This document shows, in pieces, positions 8,114-16,251 of a stretch of 64,000 nucleotides of DNA; position 1 is the first letter of the stretch, and every line of letters begins with the position of its first letter. Source of the stretch: Chitinophaga sp. sic0106. Its GTDB lineage: Bacteria > Bacteroidota > Bacteroidia > Chitinophagales > Chitinophagaceae. Below the pieces are notes generated by a model that made no database searches, was not told the origin of the DNA, and saw only the letters and a list, made by a program, of their open reading frames with translations. Where the stretch lies: contig NZ_JAHUWJ010000008.1 in the NCBI RefSeq assembly GCF_019219075.1, forward strand, positions 1 through 64,000, read 5' to 3'. The position numbers and the translations under genes were made by a program.

Positions 8114-8503
8114 TCAGGCGCCGGCAAATAGTTTCTCCAGTTTCTCCTTTTTTAATATTTTTTGTACCTGTGTGCCGGTAGCGATCAATTTATCGCCCAC
8201 GTGAGCGGTATAGCTGCAGGTGATGGTGTGATGCAACACACTTTCAATAGTAGCGGTAAACAGTACCCTGCTGCCGTTCAGCGCAGGTGCGTGGTGCTCC
8301 ACACTCAGCGAAGCACCAATGCCTTCTTCCCCTTCCTCTTTCATTTCCAGCACAAACAGGCGGCAGCACCATTCGGCATCTCTTGCCAATGCGAAAGTAG
8401 CATATACAGGATGCACCATACCGCTGTCGAATGCGGCGCAATCGGCCGGAGTAACTATGCGCTCAAACGTTTTGGTGTCGCCGGGTTTGAATAGCTGTTG
8501 CAT
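8114..8503 (-). CDS. Hot-dog thioesterase, fluoroacetyl-CoA thioesterase-like
   Basis: A 129-residue single-domain protein resembling FlK-type thioesterases: an N-terminal strand segment, VYATFALARDAEW (the AT-xx-A-xx-xE helix start), then GIGASLSVEHHAP and GSRVLFTATIES, the central helix and strands of a hot-dog fold. It would hydrolyse an acyl-CoA, identity unknown; true fluoroacetate resistance should not be assumed. It is the third gene of a minus-strand unit after the metal transporter, only 8 bp away, although no link to metal transport is obvious. Confidence 0.7.
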   Translation of the reverse strand: MQQLFKPGDTKTFERIVTPADCAAFDSGMVHPVYATFALARDAEWCCRLFVLEMKEEGEEGIGASLSVEHHAPALNGSRVLFTATIESVLHHTITCSYTAHVGDKLIATGTQVQKILKKEKLEKLFAGA

Positions 8504-8511
8504 GCGTTAAA

Positions 8512-10374
8512 TTATTGTACAACCAGTACGGGCACTTTTACTTTGTGCCTTACCTGGTTGGCGGTTTCGCCGTAAATAAGATCTTTCAGTCCTTTGTGGC
8601 CGTGGCCGCCGAGTACGAGGAAGTCTGCTTTTTCTTCGGCCACGATGCGGGCAATTTCACTGGAGCGCCTGCGGAAGCCGAGTACCCCTTTAGCCTTGAT
8701 GTTCCTGGACTTCAGCAATGCGAGGTAGGTATCCAGCTGTTCCTGGTCTTTACGTGTTTCGAGGTCGTCGGAGTCTTTTCCAAAATACTTAGCCGACGCA
8801 CTTTCTACGATATGAATCAGGATATACTCCGTGTGTTCGTTACCGTGAGCAATGGCATTGCGGATAATCTGCTCGTCAAATTTGCCGAATTCCAATGCCA
8901 TGGCGATACGGTGGTATACCGGTTCATCCAGTTCTCCCAGACTCACCTGGGCCTTGTGGATGTTAGGATTATCAGGTGTTTCCGGATGTTTGCGGATGAT
9001 AGGGTAGATGATCGTGAAGCCGAGCAGCACCAGGAAGCCGATACCAACAATTATGATGGTTGCATCAATGAGGGTATTACTATTTCCGGAGATGTAATCG
9101 CGGGCTTCTTCAAAAACCATTCGTGAGTTCAGGTATACCAGCACGGCAGCAATTACCCAGGCAATGATTTTCGTGGGTGTTTTAATGGCGTAGGTGCCCA
9201 TGGTGTGTTTATCACTCACGAAATGTATCAGCGGGATGATGGCGAAGCCGAGTTGAAAACTGAGGAGCACCTGGCTGAATACCAGCAGGGCGCCTACTTC
9301 CTGGTCGCCGGCGATGATGATCACGAGCAATGCCGGTATGATGGCCAGCAGTCGGGTGATGAGCCTGCGCAGCCATGGATTGATGCGCAGGTGCAGGTAG
9401 CCTTCCATTACAATTTGACCGGCGAGGGTACCTGTAACGGTGGAGCTTTGTCCGGCGGCGATCAGGGCTACGGCAAACAGGATAGGGGCCAGTTTGGTAC
9501 CTAATAATTTCTCCAGCAGTTCGTGTGCATCCTGGATTTCAGCGATGTGGGTGCGGCCGGTGTTATAGAACACGGCTGCTGCGAGGATGAGTATGGCGGC
9601 ATTTACGAAGAAGGCGAGGTTGAGGGCGATGGCGCTGTCGATAAAGTTAAGTTTGATCGACTGGCGGATACCTTTATCGTCGCGTTTTATTTTCCTGGTT
9701 TGCACCAGTGCTGAGTGGAGGTAGAGGTTATGTGGCATTACGGTGGCGCCGATGATACCAATAGCGAGGTAGAGGGCGGTGTTATCCGGGATGCTTGGTA
9801 TGAAGCCGGTTACTACTTCACTCATTTTTGGTTTGGCGAGCATCAGTTCTATCAGAAAGGAGGTGCCTACGATGGCTACCAGTGCCACAATGAAGGCTTC
9901 CATTTTCCGCATGCCGAACCGTTGCAGTACGAGCAGCAGAAACGTATCCAATACGGTCAGACTAACGCCCCAGATGAGTGGCAGGCCGGTAAGGAGCTGG
10001 ATACCGATGGCCATACCGAGTACTTCTGCGAGGTCGGTGGCGGCGATGGCTATTTCTGCGAGTATGTAGAGGATGAAGTTAACAGCGGGCGGATAGGTTT
10101 CGCGGTTGGCCTGTGCGAGGTCGCGCCCTCTGACGATGCCGAGTCGTGCGCTGAGGCTTTGGAGCAGCAAGGCCATGATGTTGCTCATGAGCAGTACCCA
10201 CAGCAGCGTGTAGCCGTACTTGCTACCTCCGGCGAGGTCGGTGGCCCAGTTGCCGGGATCCATGTAGCCAACGCTCACGAGGTAGGCGGGTCCAAAGAAG
10301 GCAAATATTTTCTTCCATTTCGATTTACTTCCGGTGTCTATGCTTTCGTGTACTTCACTTAGTGACGGTCCCAT
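8512..10374 (-). CDS. mntH: Nramp-family divalent metal transporter fused to a universal stress protein domain
   Basis: A 620-residue inner-membrane protein. The first ~455 residues are an Nramp (MntH) transporter importing Mn2+/Fe2+ with protons: DPGN at 39-42 and A-T-V-M-P-H with Ala210, Met213 and His215 are the metal-site motifs of helices 1 and 6. About eleven helices are visible. The last ~135 residues form a UspA-like nucleotide-binding domain ending LGGHGHKG...GETANQV and VPVLVV. Nramp proteins normally stop near 410-450 residues, so the Usp tail is an added regulatory or sensing part; similar fusions exist in Bacteroidota. It is 12 bp downstream of the mntR-like gene. Confidence 0.92.
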   Translation of the reverse strand: MGPSLSEVHESIDTGSKSKWKKIFAFFGPAYLVSVGYMDPGNWATDLAGGSKYGYTLLWVLLMSNIMALLLQSLSARLGIVRGRDLAQANRETYPPAVNFILYILAEIAIAATDLAEVLGMAIGIQLLTGLPLIWGVSLTVLDTFLLLVLQRFGMRKMEAFIVALVAIVGTSFLIELMLAKPKMSEVVTGFIPSIPDNTALYLAIGIIGATVMPHNLYLHSALVQTRKIKRDDKGIRQSIKLNFIDSAIALNLAFFVNAAILILAAAVFYNTGRTHIAEIQDAHELLEKLLGTKLAPILFAVALIAAGQSSTVTGTLAGQIVMEGYLHLRINPWLRRLITRLLAIIPALLVIIIAGDQEVGALLVFSQVLLSFQLGFAIIPLIHFVSDKHTMGTYAIKTPTKIIAWVIAAVLVYLNSRMVFEEARDYISGNSNTLIDATIIIVGIGFLVLLGFTIIYPIIRKHPETPDNPNIHKAQVSLGELDEPVYHRIAMALEFGKFDEQIIRNAIAHGNEHTEYILIHIVESASAKYFGKDSDDLETRKDQEQLDTYLALLKSRNIKAKGVLGFRRRSSEIARIVAEEKADFLVLGGHGHKGLKDLIYGETANQVRHKVKVPVLVVQ

Positions 10375-10386
10375 ATAGGTTTAATG

Positions 10387-11046
10387 TTATAGCGGTCTGA
10401 CCATTATATTTTTAGCCACTTGCTCACTGATGGTGATGGCTGGCTGATTTTTTACTTTTATTTCAATGGAGTTGTCGAATTCGTAGTGTGCGATGATTTC
10501 CAGCTGTGTGCCCAGTTTAATGCTTTTGGCATTAAGGAAGGCCAGGAGTGCGGAGGACTGATCACTGACTGCGGTGACTACGAGGCGCTTGGCGTTTGCC
10601 TGGTCCAGGGATGTTTGTGGCCTGGGCTTGGTCATGCGGCCGTTAGCGTCCGGGATGGGGTCGCCATGGGGATCTATCACCGGGTTTCCGAGGAAGTCGC
10701 TTAGCCGGCTGATGAGTTTTTCGCTGCGTACGTGCTCCAGTTCTTCGGCGAGTTCATGTACTTCTTCCCAGGAGAAGGAGAGTTTATCAACGAGGAAGCA
10801 CTCCCAGAGGCGGTGTCGTCTCACCACCTGAAGTGCTGTTTTACGGCCTTCGGGGGAGAGGGTGATGCCCTGGTATTTTTCATAGGAGATGAGTTTTTTC
10901 TCTTTCAGTTTCTTGGCCATGTCGGTCACAGAGGCTGGTTTGGTTTCCAGTTCATACGCCAGGGCGTTGGTGGTAACGGCCTGTTCTCCTTCCTGTAGCT
11001 TGTAAATGGCTTTGATATAATTCTCTTCCGCAACTGATAAATTCAT
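10387..11046 (-). CDS. mntR: DtxR/MntR-family metal-dependent repressor
   Basis: A 219-residue regulator that should repress the adjacent Nramp gene when Mn2+ or Fe2+ is ample. Residues 1-65 are a winged helix (SVAEENYIKAIYKL, then TKPASVTDMAKKLKEKK and YEKYQGITLSPEG). The dimerisation domain has the EELEHVRSEKL metal-ligand motif and GNP-IDPHGDPIP. The C-terminal ~70 residues form an FeoA/SH3-like domain, as in DtxR. It heads a three-gene operon (repressor, transporter, thioesterase), and an imperfect palindrome sits just before its ATG, consistent with autoregulation. Which metal it senses cannot be told from these residues. Confidence 0.88.
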   Translation of the reverse strand: MNLSVAEENYIKAIYKLQEGEQAVTTNALAYELETKPASVTDMAKKLKEKKLISYEKYQGITLSPEGRKTALQVVRRHRLWECFLVDKLSFSWEEVHELAEELEHVRSEKLISRLSDFLGNPVIDPHGDPIPDANGRMTKPRPQTSLDQANAKRLVVTAVSDQSSALLAFLNAKSIKLGTQLEIIAHYEFDNSIEIKVKNQPAITISEQVAKNIMVRPL

Positions 11047-11053
11047 ACAACCT

Positions 11054-11084
11054 AAATTATTATTTAGACAAACTTAAATAATTT
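11054..11084 (-). promoter_or_regulatory. Candidate operator of the mntR-mntH operon
   Basis: AAATTAT-TATTTAG-ACAAA-CTTAAATA-ATTT: the half sites TATTTAG and CTTAAATA are inverted repeats with one inserted base, flanked by further symmetric AT. It lies 8 bases upstream of the mntR ATG (minus strand), where a DtxR-family repressor would block transcription. Inferred from symmetry and place only. Confidence 0.45.
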
Positions 11085-11177
11085 CCCCGAACTTTTCTAT
11101 ATCCGGTATGTTTTTTGATTTTGGAGCGCACATATAAAAATTTAGTTTAATTTTCGCCCAAGAATATAAATCTACTA

Positions 11178-12125
11178 ATGAAGCGTTATCTGTTATTATT
11201 ACTGGCTATAGGTGTATTGGCTGCCTGTAAAACAAAGAAGAACCCGGGTCGTGGCGGTGATGAGCCCATGACGCGGGAGGGCTTCCGGGAGTTGTTTCCG
11301 GTGGCTGCGTTGCCATACAAGTTAGTGTCAGACTCCCTGCAACTGAAAATGGCTGATTCGCTGGCATTGGACACAGCGGATGTAAACCGTTTTCTGACGG
11401 ATACGCTTACAAAAGGGGATTTTCCCAAAAATGAAAAGGTACGTTTATGGCCGCTGCAGCGGATGGAGGGTAATCCGGTGGATTACATGGTAGTAAAGGC
11501 GGCAGGTCGTTCCGGCACAGTGGCTTATCTCTGTTTTATGGAGAAGAAAAAGGGCACCTTCCTGCGGCGTATTCGTGTAGCCGATGCCGGTAGAAGCGGG
11601 GTATATTCTTCCCTGCAGATAGACAGCAGAAATGTACTGAAACTTTCTACAGAGGTACAGCATGGACCGGTTCGTGACATGCAGCGGGAGGACTTTTACA
11701 GTGTGAATCCGGATGGTTCTACCATGCTGATTATGACTAACTCTGCTAACCTCTCTGTACCTGGTCAGATATTCAACCCATTAGATACTTTACCGCGTAA
11801 GCATCGTTTTTCTGCGGACTATACCAGTGGCGATATGAGTCTGGTATCTATCCGTGACGGGGAGGATGCGAAGTCGTTCCAGTTCTTCATTACCTTCTCT
11901 AAAGACAATGGCAAATGCAAGGGCGAGGTGAGCGGTGTAGGTCAGTATGTGGCGGGCAACCGGGGTGAATTCCGGGATAAGGAAACATCTTGTGGAATAT
12001 CTTTCCAGTTTTCCGCTGGCCGGGTAAGTATCCGGGAGATTGGTGGTTGTGGTGCATACCGTGGAATCAAGTGTTTCTTCGAGGGTAATTTTGCGAAGAA
12101 AGTGGAGAAGAAAAAGAAGAAATAA
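11178..12125 (+). CDS. Hypothetical lipoprotein
   Basis: A 315-residue protein with a lipoprotein signal: MKRYLLLLLAIGVLAAC, lipid-modified Cys17. The mature part has no motif I recognise. A middle section (about 150-260) is rich in strands; conserved-looking Cys pairs appear late (GKCKG, TSCGIS, GGCGAYRGIKC), and the protein ends in a lysine run. It stands alone between the divergent mntR gene and a strong terminator at 12165-12200. Probably anchored in the outer membrane or periplasm. Function unknown. Confidence 0.8.
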   Translation: MKRYLLLLLAIGVLAACKTKKNPGRGGDEPMTREGFRELFPVAALPYKLVSDSLQLKMADSLALDTADVNRFLTDTLTKGDFPKNEKVRLWPLQRMEGNPVDYMVVKAAGRSGTVAYLCFMEKKKGTFLRRIRVADAGRSGVYSSLQIDSRNVLKLSTEVQHGPVRDMQREDFYSVNPDGSTMLIMTNSANLSVPGQIFNPLDTLPRKHRFSADYTSGDMSLVSIRDGEDAKSFQFFITFSKDNGKCKGEVSGVGQYVAGNRGEFRDKETSCGISFQFSAGRVSIREIGGCGAYRGIKCFFEGNFAKKVEKKKKK

Positions 12126-12164
12126 TTGTGCAGAAAACTAACAACTTGTATAAAAACTCATTGG

Positions 12165-12200
12165 AATCAGGATTGGTGTTACACCAATCCTGATTTTTTT
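12165..12200 (+). terminator. Intrinsic terminator of the lipoprotein gene
   Basis: AATCAGGATTGGTG and CACCAATCCTGATT form a perfect 14-bp stem with a TTA loop, followed by T5. It lies 39 bases after the stop codon. Confidence 0.9.
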
Positions 12201-12290
12201 CATACTAATTATAAACCTTATCTGTAAAGGGTTTGAATGTCATTGAAGTAGACGTGTTTGCAAACTTTTAATCGATTTTTCGAAAATTTA

Positions 12291-12321
12291 TTTGGTAGAA
12301 TAAAAATAGATTATACCTTTG
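12291..12321 (+). promoter_or_regulatory. Promoter of the tRNA-Val cluster
   Basis: TTTG at 12291-12294 and TACCTTTG at 12314-12321 with 19 bases between: a full match to the Bacteroidota -33/-7 consensus, 43 bases before the first tRNA. Confidence 0.8.
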
Positions 12322-12364
12322 CAATCCCATCGAACGAAAGGCTTGATGGTTACAAAGAAAGAAT

Positions 12365-12439
12365 GGGAGTTTAGCTCAGCTGGTTCAGAGCATCTGCCTT
12401 ACAAGCAGAGGGTCGGCGGTTCGAACCCGTCAACTCCCA
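12365..12439 (+). tRNA. tRNA-Val (anticodon UAC), copy 1
   Basis: Acceptor stem GGGAGTT/AACTCCC, D arm with GCTCAGCTGGTTCAGAGC, anticodon arm TCTGC-CTTACAA-GCAGA with TAC at 12400-12402, and T arm GGCGG-TTCGAAC-CCGTC. Discriminator A at 12439; CCA is not encoded. Reads GUA and probably other GUN codons. Confidence 0.97.
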
Positions 12440-12467
12440 CTTCAATTTTACTGTAAAGATCTTTTTT

Positions 12468-12542
12468 GGGAGTTTAGCTCAGCTGGTTCAGAGCATCTGC
12501 CTTACAAGCAGAGGGTCGGCGGTTCGAACCCGTCAACTCCCA
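12468..12542 (+). tRNA. tRNA-Val (UAC), copy 2
   Basis: Identical in sequence to copy 1. The spacer to copy 3 is nearly the same as the spacer between copies 1 and 2 (both contain TACTGTAAAGATCTTTT), showing tandem duplication of tRNA plus spacer. Confidence 0.97.
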
Positions 12543-12570
12543 CTTCAATTTACTGTAAAGATCTTTTCTA

Positions 12571-12645
12571 GGGAGTTTAGCTCAGCTGGTTCAGAGCATC
12601 TGCCTTACAAGCAGAGGGTCGGCGGTTCGAACCCGTCAACTCCCA
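12571..12645 (+). tRNA. tRNA-Val (UAC), copy 3
   Basis: Identical to copy 1. Followed 11 bases later by an intrinsic terminator, so copies 1-3 form one transcript from the promoter at 12291-12321. Confidence 0.97.
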
Positions 12646-12656
12646 CACAACATGAA

Positions 12657-12685
12657 AGACCTGTGGTTACCACGGGTCTTTTTTT
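12657..12685 (+). terminator. Terminator between tRNA-Val copies 3 and 4
   Basis: AGACCTGTGG and CCACGGGTCT form a 10-bp stem (one G-T pair) with a TTA loop, then a long T-run. A near-identical terminator follows copy 4. Confidence 0.88.
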
Positions 12686-12708
12686 ATCGACATTCAGTTT
12701 TCCATCAA

Positions 12709-12783
12709 GGGAGTTTAGCTCAGCTGGTTCAGAGCATCTGCCTTACAAGCAGAGGGTCGGCGGTTCGAACCCGTCAACTCCCA
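12709..12783 (+). tRNA. tRNA-Val (UAC), copy 4
   Basis: Identical to copies 1-3 but placed after their terminator. No clear -33/-7 promoter is visible in the short 23-base gap upstream, so expression may depend on read-through. The tRNA and the terminator after it look like a duplicate of copy 3 plus its terminator. Confidence 0.96.
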
Positions 12784-12793
12784 CATAACAAAA

Positions 12794-12822
12794 AGACCTG
12801 TGCGTGGCACGGGTCTTTTTTT
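12794..12822 (+). terminator. Terminator after tRNA-Val copy 4
   Basis: AGACCTGTGC and GCACGGGTCT form a 10-bp stem with a GTG loop and a T7 run. Compared with the terminator after copy 3, the innermost pair has changed on both arms (G-C to C-G), so pairing is kept. Confidence 0.88.
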
Positions 12823-12899
12823 GTGCGTAGCGTCGTGCTGTTTGCCGCGATTGAATATTGTCGCGCAAAACTATATCTTCATATATCTATACCTAACTT

Positions 12900-13589
12900 A
12901 TGAAAAAATTTGTCACCTTCAAGCGATTTCATACTGTAGAGCAAGCGGCCGAAATTGTAACCTTGTTACAAGAACATAACATCCCTGTTGAGTATGAGGA
13001 AGAAGTGGTGTTGATGGACCACGTGTACGTAGGGCAGAACTTTGATCAGCGCCACCTGGTGAAAATTCCTGCCGACTATTTTACCCAGGCGGATACCTTG
13101 CTTAAAAGCATGATCACTGTTTCGCCGGAGGAAGTGGAGCCGGATTATTACCTCTTATCTTTTACCACAGAAGAACTAAAGGAGGTGATTGCACAAAAAG
13201 ATGAATGGGGGGATTTTGATTATGCACTTGCCTTAAAACTGCTGGAGAAACAAGGGATCACTTATACCCCGGAACAATTACATCTCCTCGGAAATAAAAG
13301 ATTGGAAACATTAATAAAACCGCAGGAGTTGCCAGGTCACCTGGTATTAATCGGATACCTTTCACCACTGCTGATTTTTGTGCCTTTACCTTATGTGACT
13401 GTTTTTAGTTGCCTGGGAATTTTTATTGGTGCATTTGTACGGTTAACCAGGAAAACCTTGCCGGACGGAGCTCGTGTTTATGCGTTTTCGGACAAAACGA
13501 GGGAGCAGGGCACGCGAATGATTGTAGCAGGTATAGGGCTTTCGGTTATCTGCTGGATTATCCTGTTCAAATATTTCACCGTGTTATAA
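12900..13589 (+). CDS. Hypothetical protein with two C-terminal membrane helices
   Basis: A 229-residue protein not recognised with certainty. The first ~75 residues (FVTFKRFHTVEQAAEIVTLL, then NIPVEYEEE) resemble the DUF2007 type of putative signal-transducing domain, a ferredoxin-like fold that often starts with residues about strand-helix and a shared-substrate loop. The middle is acidic and helical. Two hydrophobic helices lie at about 145-180 and 205-226, so the protein is probably anchored with the N-terminal domain in the cytoplasm. It stands alone, before a bidirectional terminator. Confidence 0.65.
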   Translation: MKKFVTFKRFHTVEQAAEIVTLLQEHNIPVEYEEEVVLMDHVYVGQNFDQRHLVKIPADYFTQADTLLKSMITVSPEEVEPDYYLLSFTTEELKEVIAQKDEWGDFDYALALKLLEKQGITYTPEQLHLLGNKRLETLIKPQELPGHLVLIGYLSPLLIFVPLPYVTVFSCLGIFIGAFVRLTRKTLPDGARVYAFSDKTREQGTRMIVAGIGLSVICWIILFKYFTVL

Positions 13590-13596
13590 AGAGCGT

Positions 13597-13634
13597 GGGC
13601 TGACAAAAAAGTAAACTTACTTTTTAGTCAGCCC
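13597..13634. terminator. Bidirectional terminator between convergent genes
   Basis: GGGCTGAC/GTCAGCCC outer stem and AAAAAGTAA/TTACTTTTT inner stem in one long hairpin, lying between the stop at 13589 (+) and the stop at 13641 (-). Confidence 0.8.
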
Positions 13635-13640
13635 TAAAAG

Positions 13641-15791
13641 TTATTTCTTCGGTTTAAAAATCCTTTTCACCGCTTTTCCTAATTTATTCAAATTCTCCAG
13701 CTGCTCCTGGATAGGCGCCAGGGTGAGGTCTTCCGGTTGAATGCCTGCTTCTACATAATCCACCGCAATTTGTTCAGGGTATAGTAACAGCACGTTGTTA
13801 TCTCTGAAATGCCGTTCTATTTTGCCTGGTATATTTTCCATATAGGCGTTGTATGACAAGGTGCCTTTACGGGCTGTAACCACTGCTACCAGGTCGTTTC
13901 GGCTTACTTCCCTGCTGATGGCGAGGAAATCCTCTGTACCGTCGTACACGCGGTATTGGATCTCCATGCTCATTTTAGATTGTACAATATAGCCATCAAT
14001 AATTGTTTGGGTGGAATTGGCGCAAAACACTACCAGCTTTGCTCCTGCTTGTTTTGCGAGCATCAGCATTTTCTGGAGGTAATGCAGGAAGCCTTGTTCG
14101 TACTCCGCATTTTTAGGTAAGGCCAGCACCATTTTTTTAGTGGTGTTAAGCGGGTAGAGGAAGCGGCAAACATAAACAGTTTCCCAAACACTTTGCAGTA
14201 CGTTATCGAGTGTACTACCGAAGAAAGAACCGAGGAAACGGTCGGTGGCGCTGGTTTTATCGGTCCATCCCAGTATAACGTCGCTGACCATCAGTTCGGT
14301 GGCAGCGCGGGAAATACCGTCTGAAATATTCAGGTCGATGCGCGTTACTACCTGTAGTTGACTTTCCGTGGCAGCGGCATGGATGATAGCTTTTTCCATC
14401 ATCTTATTGCTGGCGTGAATACTCTCTTTGGCAGCACTGTTGTCCTGCACAATAGCGAGTGGATAGATCGGTGTATTCGCTTGCGGATCTTTGATCATTA
14501 CGGCAAAGTCGAGCAGCGCTTCAATACGATCGGGATGTGCAACGGGAATGAGTATACGTTCCGGCTGATCGGGCAGTTCAGGCCGGGCAGAAGCCTCTTC
14601 TATGGCCATTTTACGACCGGCATTTTCTGTTACGAACGAGCCTGCCAGGCAGGTAACGAGTATGAGGATCACTGTGCCGTTGAGTACATTCTCATCTACA
14701 ATATGCATATTAAAACCAATGAGAATAACTGCGATGGTGGCGGCAGCATGCGAACTGCTGAGTCCAAAAATCACCCTGCGCTGCGTGGGTGTATAACGGA
14801 ATACCAGTTGTGTAAACCAGGCGGCGAGCCATTTGCTGCTAAGTGCCATGATTGTTAGCGCACTGGCAATAATCAATGCCTGCGGGCCTTTCATCAGTAC
14901 GCGCAAATCTACCAGCATACCCACGCTGATCAAAAAGAAGGGAATGAAAAGGGCATTGCCTACAAATTCAATTCTGTTCATCAGGGGAGATGTGTGGGGT
15001 ATCAGCTGGTTGAGTGCCAGGCCGGCGAGAAATGCGCCGATGATGCCCTCTACCCCCGCCAGCTCTGCGAGAAACGCGGACAAGAACACCAGCGCCATCA
15101 CAAATATGAAGTGAGAGGTTTTATCGTCCTTTATTTTCTTGAAGAACCATCTGCCGAGCATGGGCATCAGCCATAGGATGATGGTGGCAAAAACAGCCAG
15201 TGATATGCTGAGTCGCACCCAGAATTCTGTGTTGAGGTTGCCAGCTTCCGCGCCGGTGATAACGGCCAGTATGACCAGCACTGCGGTGTCGGTAATGATA
15301 GTACCACCTACCGCTACGGTGACCGCTTCATTTTTTGTGATACCGAGCCTGCTTGCAAGCGGATAGGCTACCAGTGTATGTGTGGCAAACATACTGGAGA
15401 TCAGCAGGGTGGCCATAAAATTAAAATGCAGTACGTAGGTGCATACGAGGTATCCCATCAGGAGTGGGATAAAAAACGTAAATGCTCCGAAAACCATGCT
15501 TCTGTAGCGGTTTTTACGGAACTCGTTCATGTCCAGTTCCAGGCCAGCCAGGAACATGATATACAGTAAACCGGCTTTGCCAAATAAGTCGATACTGCCT
15601 TTTTCAATGATTTTAAAACCGTGATCACCGATCAGCATGCCGGCCAGGATAAGCCCGATGATACTGGGTATACGAAATTTTCTAAGGATGATAGGGGCCA
15701 GCAATATGATGAACAATACCAATGAAAAAATAGGAATAGGATCTTTCAATGGTAAGGAGAAATTCATTAGTAAAACCAGGCTGTGCTTCAT
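13641..15791 (-). CDS. CPA2-type cation/proton antiporter with C-terminal Usp-like region
   Basis: A 716-residue inner-membrane protein. The first ~410 residues hold about twelve helices of a Na+(K+)/H+ exchanger domain: FRIPSIIGLILAGMLIG, GLLYIMFLAGLELD and GVEGIIGAFLAGLALN are family signatures. The rest is cytoplasmic and looks like two UspA-like halves (PERILIPVAHPDRIEALLDFA, and KKMVLALPKNAEYEQGFLHYL). A start at 15767 (MNFSLPLKDP) is also possible and would avoid an odd short N-terminal leader. Convergent with the preceding gene; divergent from clpS. Ion specificity unknown. Confidence 0.88.
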   Translation of the reverse strand: MKHSLVLLMNFSLPLKDPIPIFSLVLFIILLAPIILRKFRIPSIIGLILAGMLIGDHGFKIIEKGSIDLFGKAGLLYIMFLAGLELDMNEFRKNRYRSMVFGAFTFFIPLLMGYLVCTYVLHFNFMATLLISSMFATHTLVAYPLASRLGITKNEAVTVAVGGTIITDTAVLVILAVITGAEAGNLNTEFWVRLSISLAVFATIILWLMPMLGRWFFKKIKDDKTSHFIFVMALVFLSAFLAELAGVEGIIGAFLAGLALNQLIPHTSPLMNRIEFVGNALFIPFFLISVGMLVDLRVLMKGPQALIIASALTIMALSSKWLAAWFTQLVFRYTPTQRRVIFGLSSSHAAATIAVILIGFNMHIVDENVLNGTVILILVTCLAGSFVTENAGRKMAIEEASARPELPDQPERILIPVAHPDRIEALLDFAVMIKDPQANTPIYPLAIVQDNSAAKESIHASNKMMEKAIIHAAATESQLQVVTRIDLNISDGISRAATELMVSDVILGWTDKTSATDRFLGSFFGSTLDNVLQSVWETVYVCRFLYPLNTTKKMVLALPKNAEYEQGFLHYLQKMLMLAKQAGAKLVVFCANSTQTIIDGYIVQSKMSMEIQYRVYDGTEDFLAISREVSRNDLVAVVTARKGTLSYNAYMENIPGKIERHFRDNNVLLLYPEQIAVDYVEAGIQPEDLTLAPIQEQLENLNKLGKAVKRIFKPKK

Positions 15792-15914
15792 AAAACCAAT
15801 TTTTAGGGATGTGCGGAAAAAATAAGCTGCAAATCAGGTGTGATTTTCAGTCATTATAAACCGTCATCAGGATTATCATTACTCAATAGTGGATAAATTA
15901 ACGAATATTCCGCG

Positions 15915-15922
15915 TAATTTTG
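15915..15922 (+). promoter_or_regulatory. Candidate -7 box for clpS-aat
   Basis: TAATTTTG matches TAnnTTTG, 20 bases before the first ATG at 15942. The -33 element is not clear. Confidence 0.45.
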
Positions 15923-15941
15923 CATAAAGCTTTCTTTAATA

Positions 15942-16250
15942 ATGATGGAACACACTAATACTGAAGTAATTACGGAGGAACAGGAGGATATTCTGGTAGC
16001 GGAAAATGAGCAATTTCCCTTTAATCTGGTGGTGTGGAACGATGAGGTAAATACCTTCGACTGGGTGATTGCCTCTCTGGTAGAGGTGTGTGGTCATACG
16101 GCTGAGCAGGCGGAGCAATGTGCGCTTATTATCCATTTTAACGGGAAATATGCGGTAAAGCAGGGAGAATACAGAAAACTACGTCCGCTTTGTGAAGCGC
16201 TGCTGGAAAGAGGTTTAAGTGCCACTATAGAAGAATCCGTTAGTCAATAG
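15942..16250 (+). CDS. clpS: ATP-dependent Clp protease adaptor ClpS
   Basis: A 102-residue adaptor that delivers N-degron proteins (Leu, Phe, Trp or Tyr at the N terminus) to the ClpAP protease. An acidic flexible N-terminal tail of ~25 residues precedes the core: VVWNDEVNTFDWVIASL holds the Asn-Asp pair of the N-end pocket, and IIHFNGKYAV holds the matching His. Its stop is one base away from the start of aat, so both halves of the N-degron pathway are made together. Two adjacent ATGs (15942 and 15945) are possible starts. Confidence 0.93.
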   Translation: MMEHTNTEVITEEQEDILVAENEQFPFNLVVWNDEVNTFDWVIASLVEVCGHTAEQAEQCALIIHFNGKYAVKQGEYRKLRPLCEALLERGLSATIEESVSQ

Positions 16251-16251
16251 C

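Noticed and set aside
8065-8125. Large imperfect hairpin between the convergent LytTR regulator and thioesterase genes
   Set aside because: GCCGGC arms and CTGA-CTTTTCCC pairing exist but with gaps, and the right arm runs into the thioesterase coding sequence; no clear T-run.
8114-8503. Fluoroacetate resistance gene
   Set aside because: Only the hot-dog fold resemblance is seen; FlK-like family members have many acyl-CoA substrates.
12365-12783. Four tandem tRNA copies as a CRISPR-like or other direct repeat array
   Set aside because: Each unit folds as a complete tRNA-Val with conserved arms; spacers are themselves duplicated.
12652-12903. 83-codon reading frame across tRNA-Val copy 4 and its terminator
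   Set aside because: It would translate through a tRNA and two terminator hairpins; structural RNA explains the sequence.
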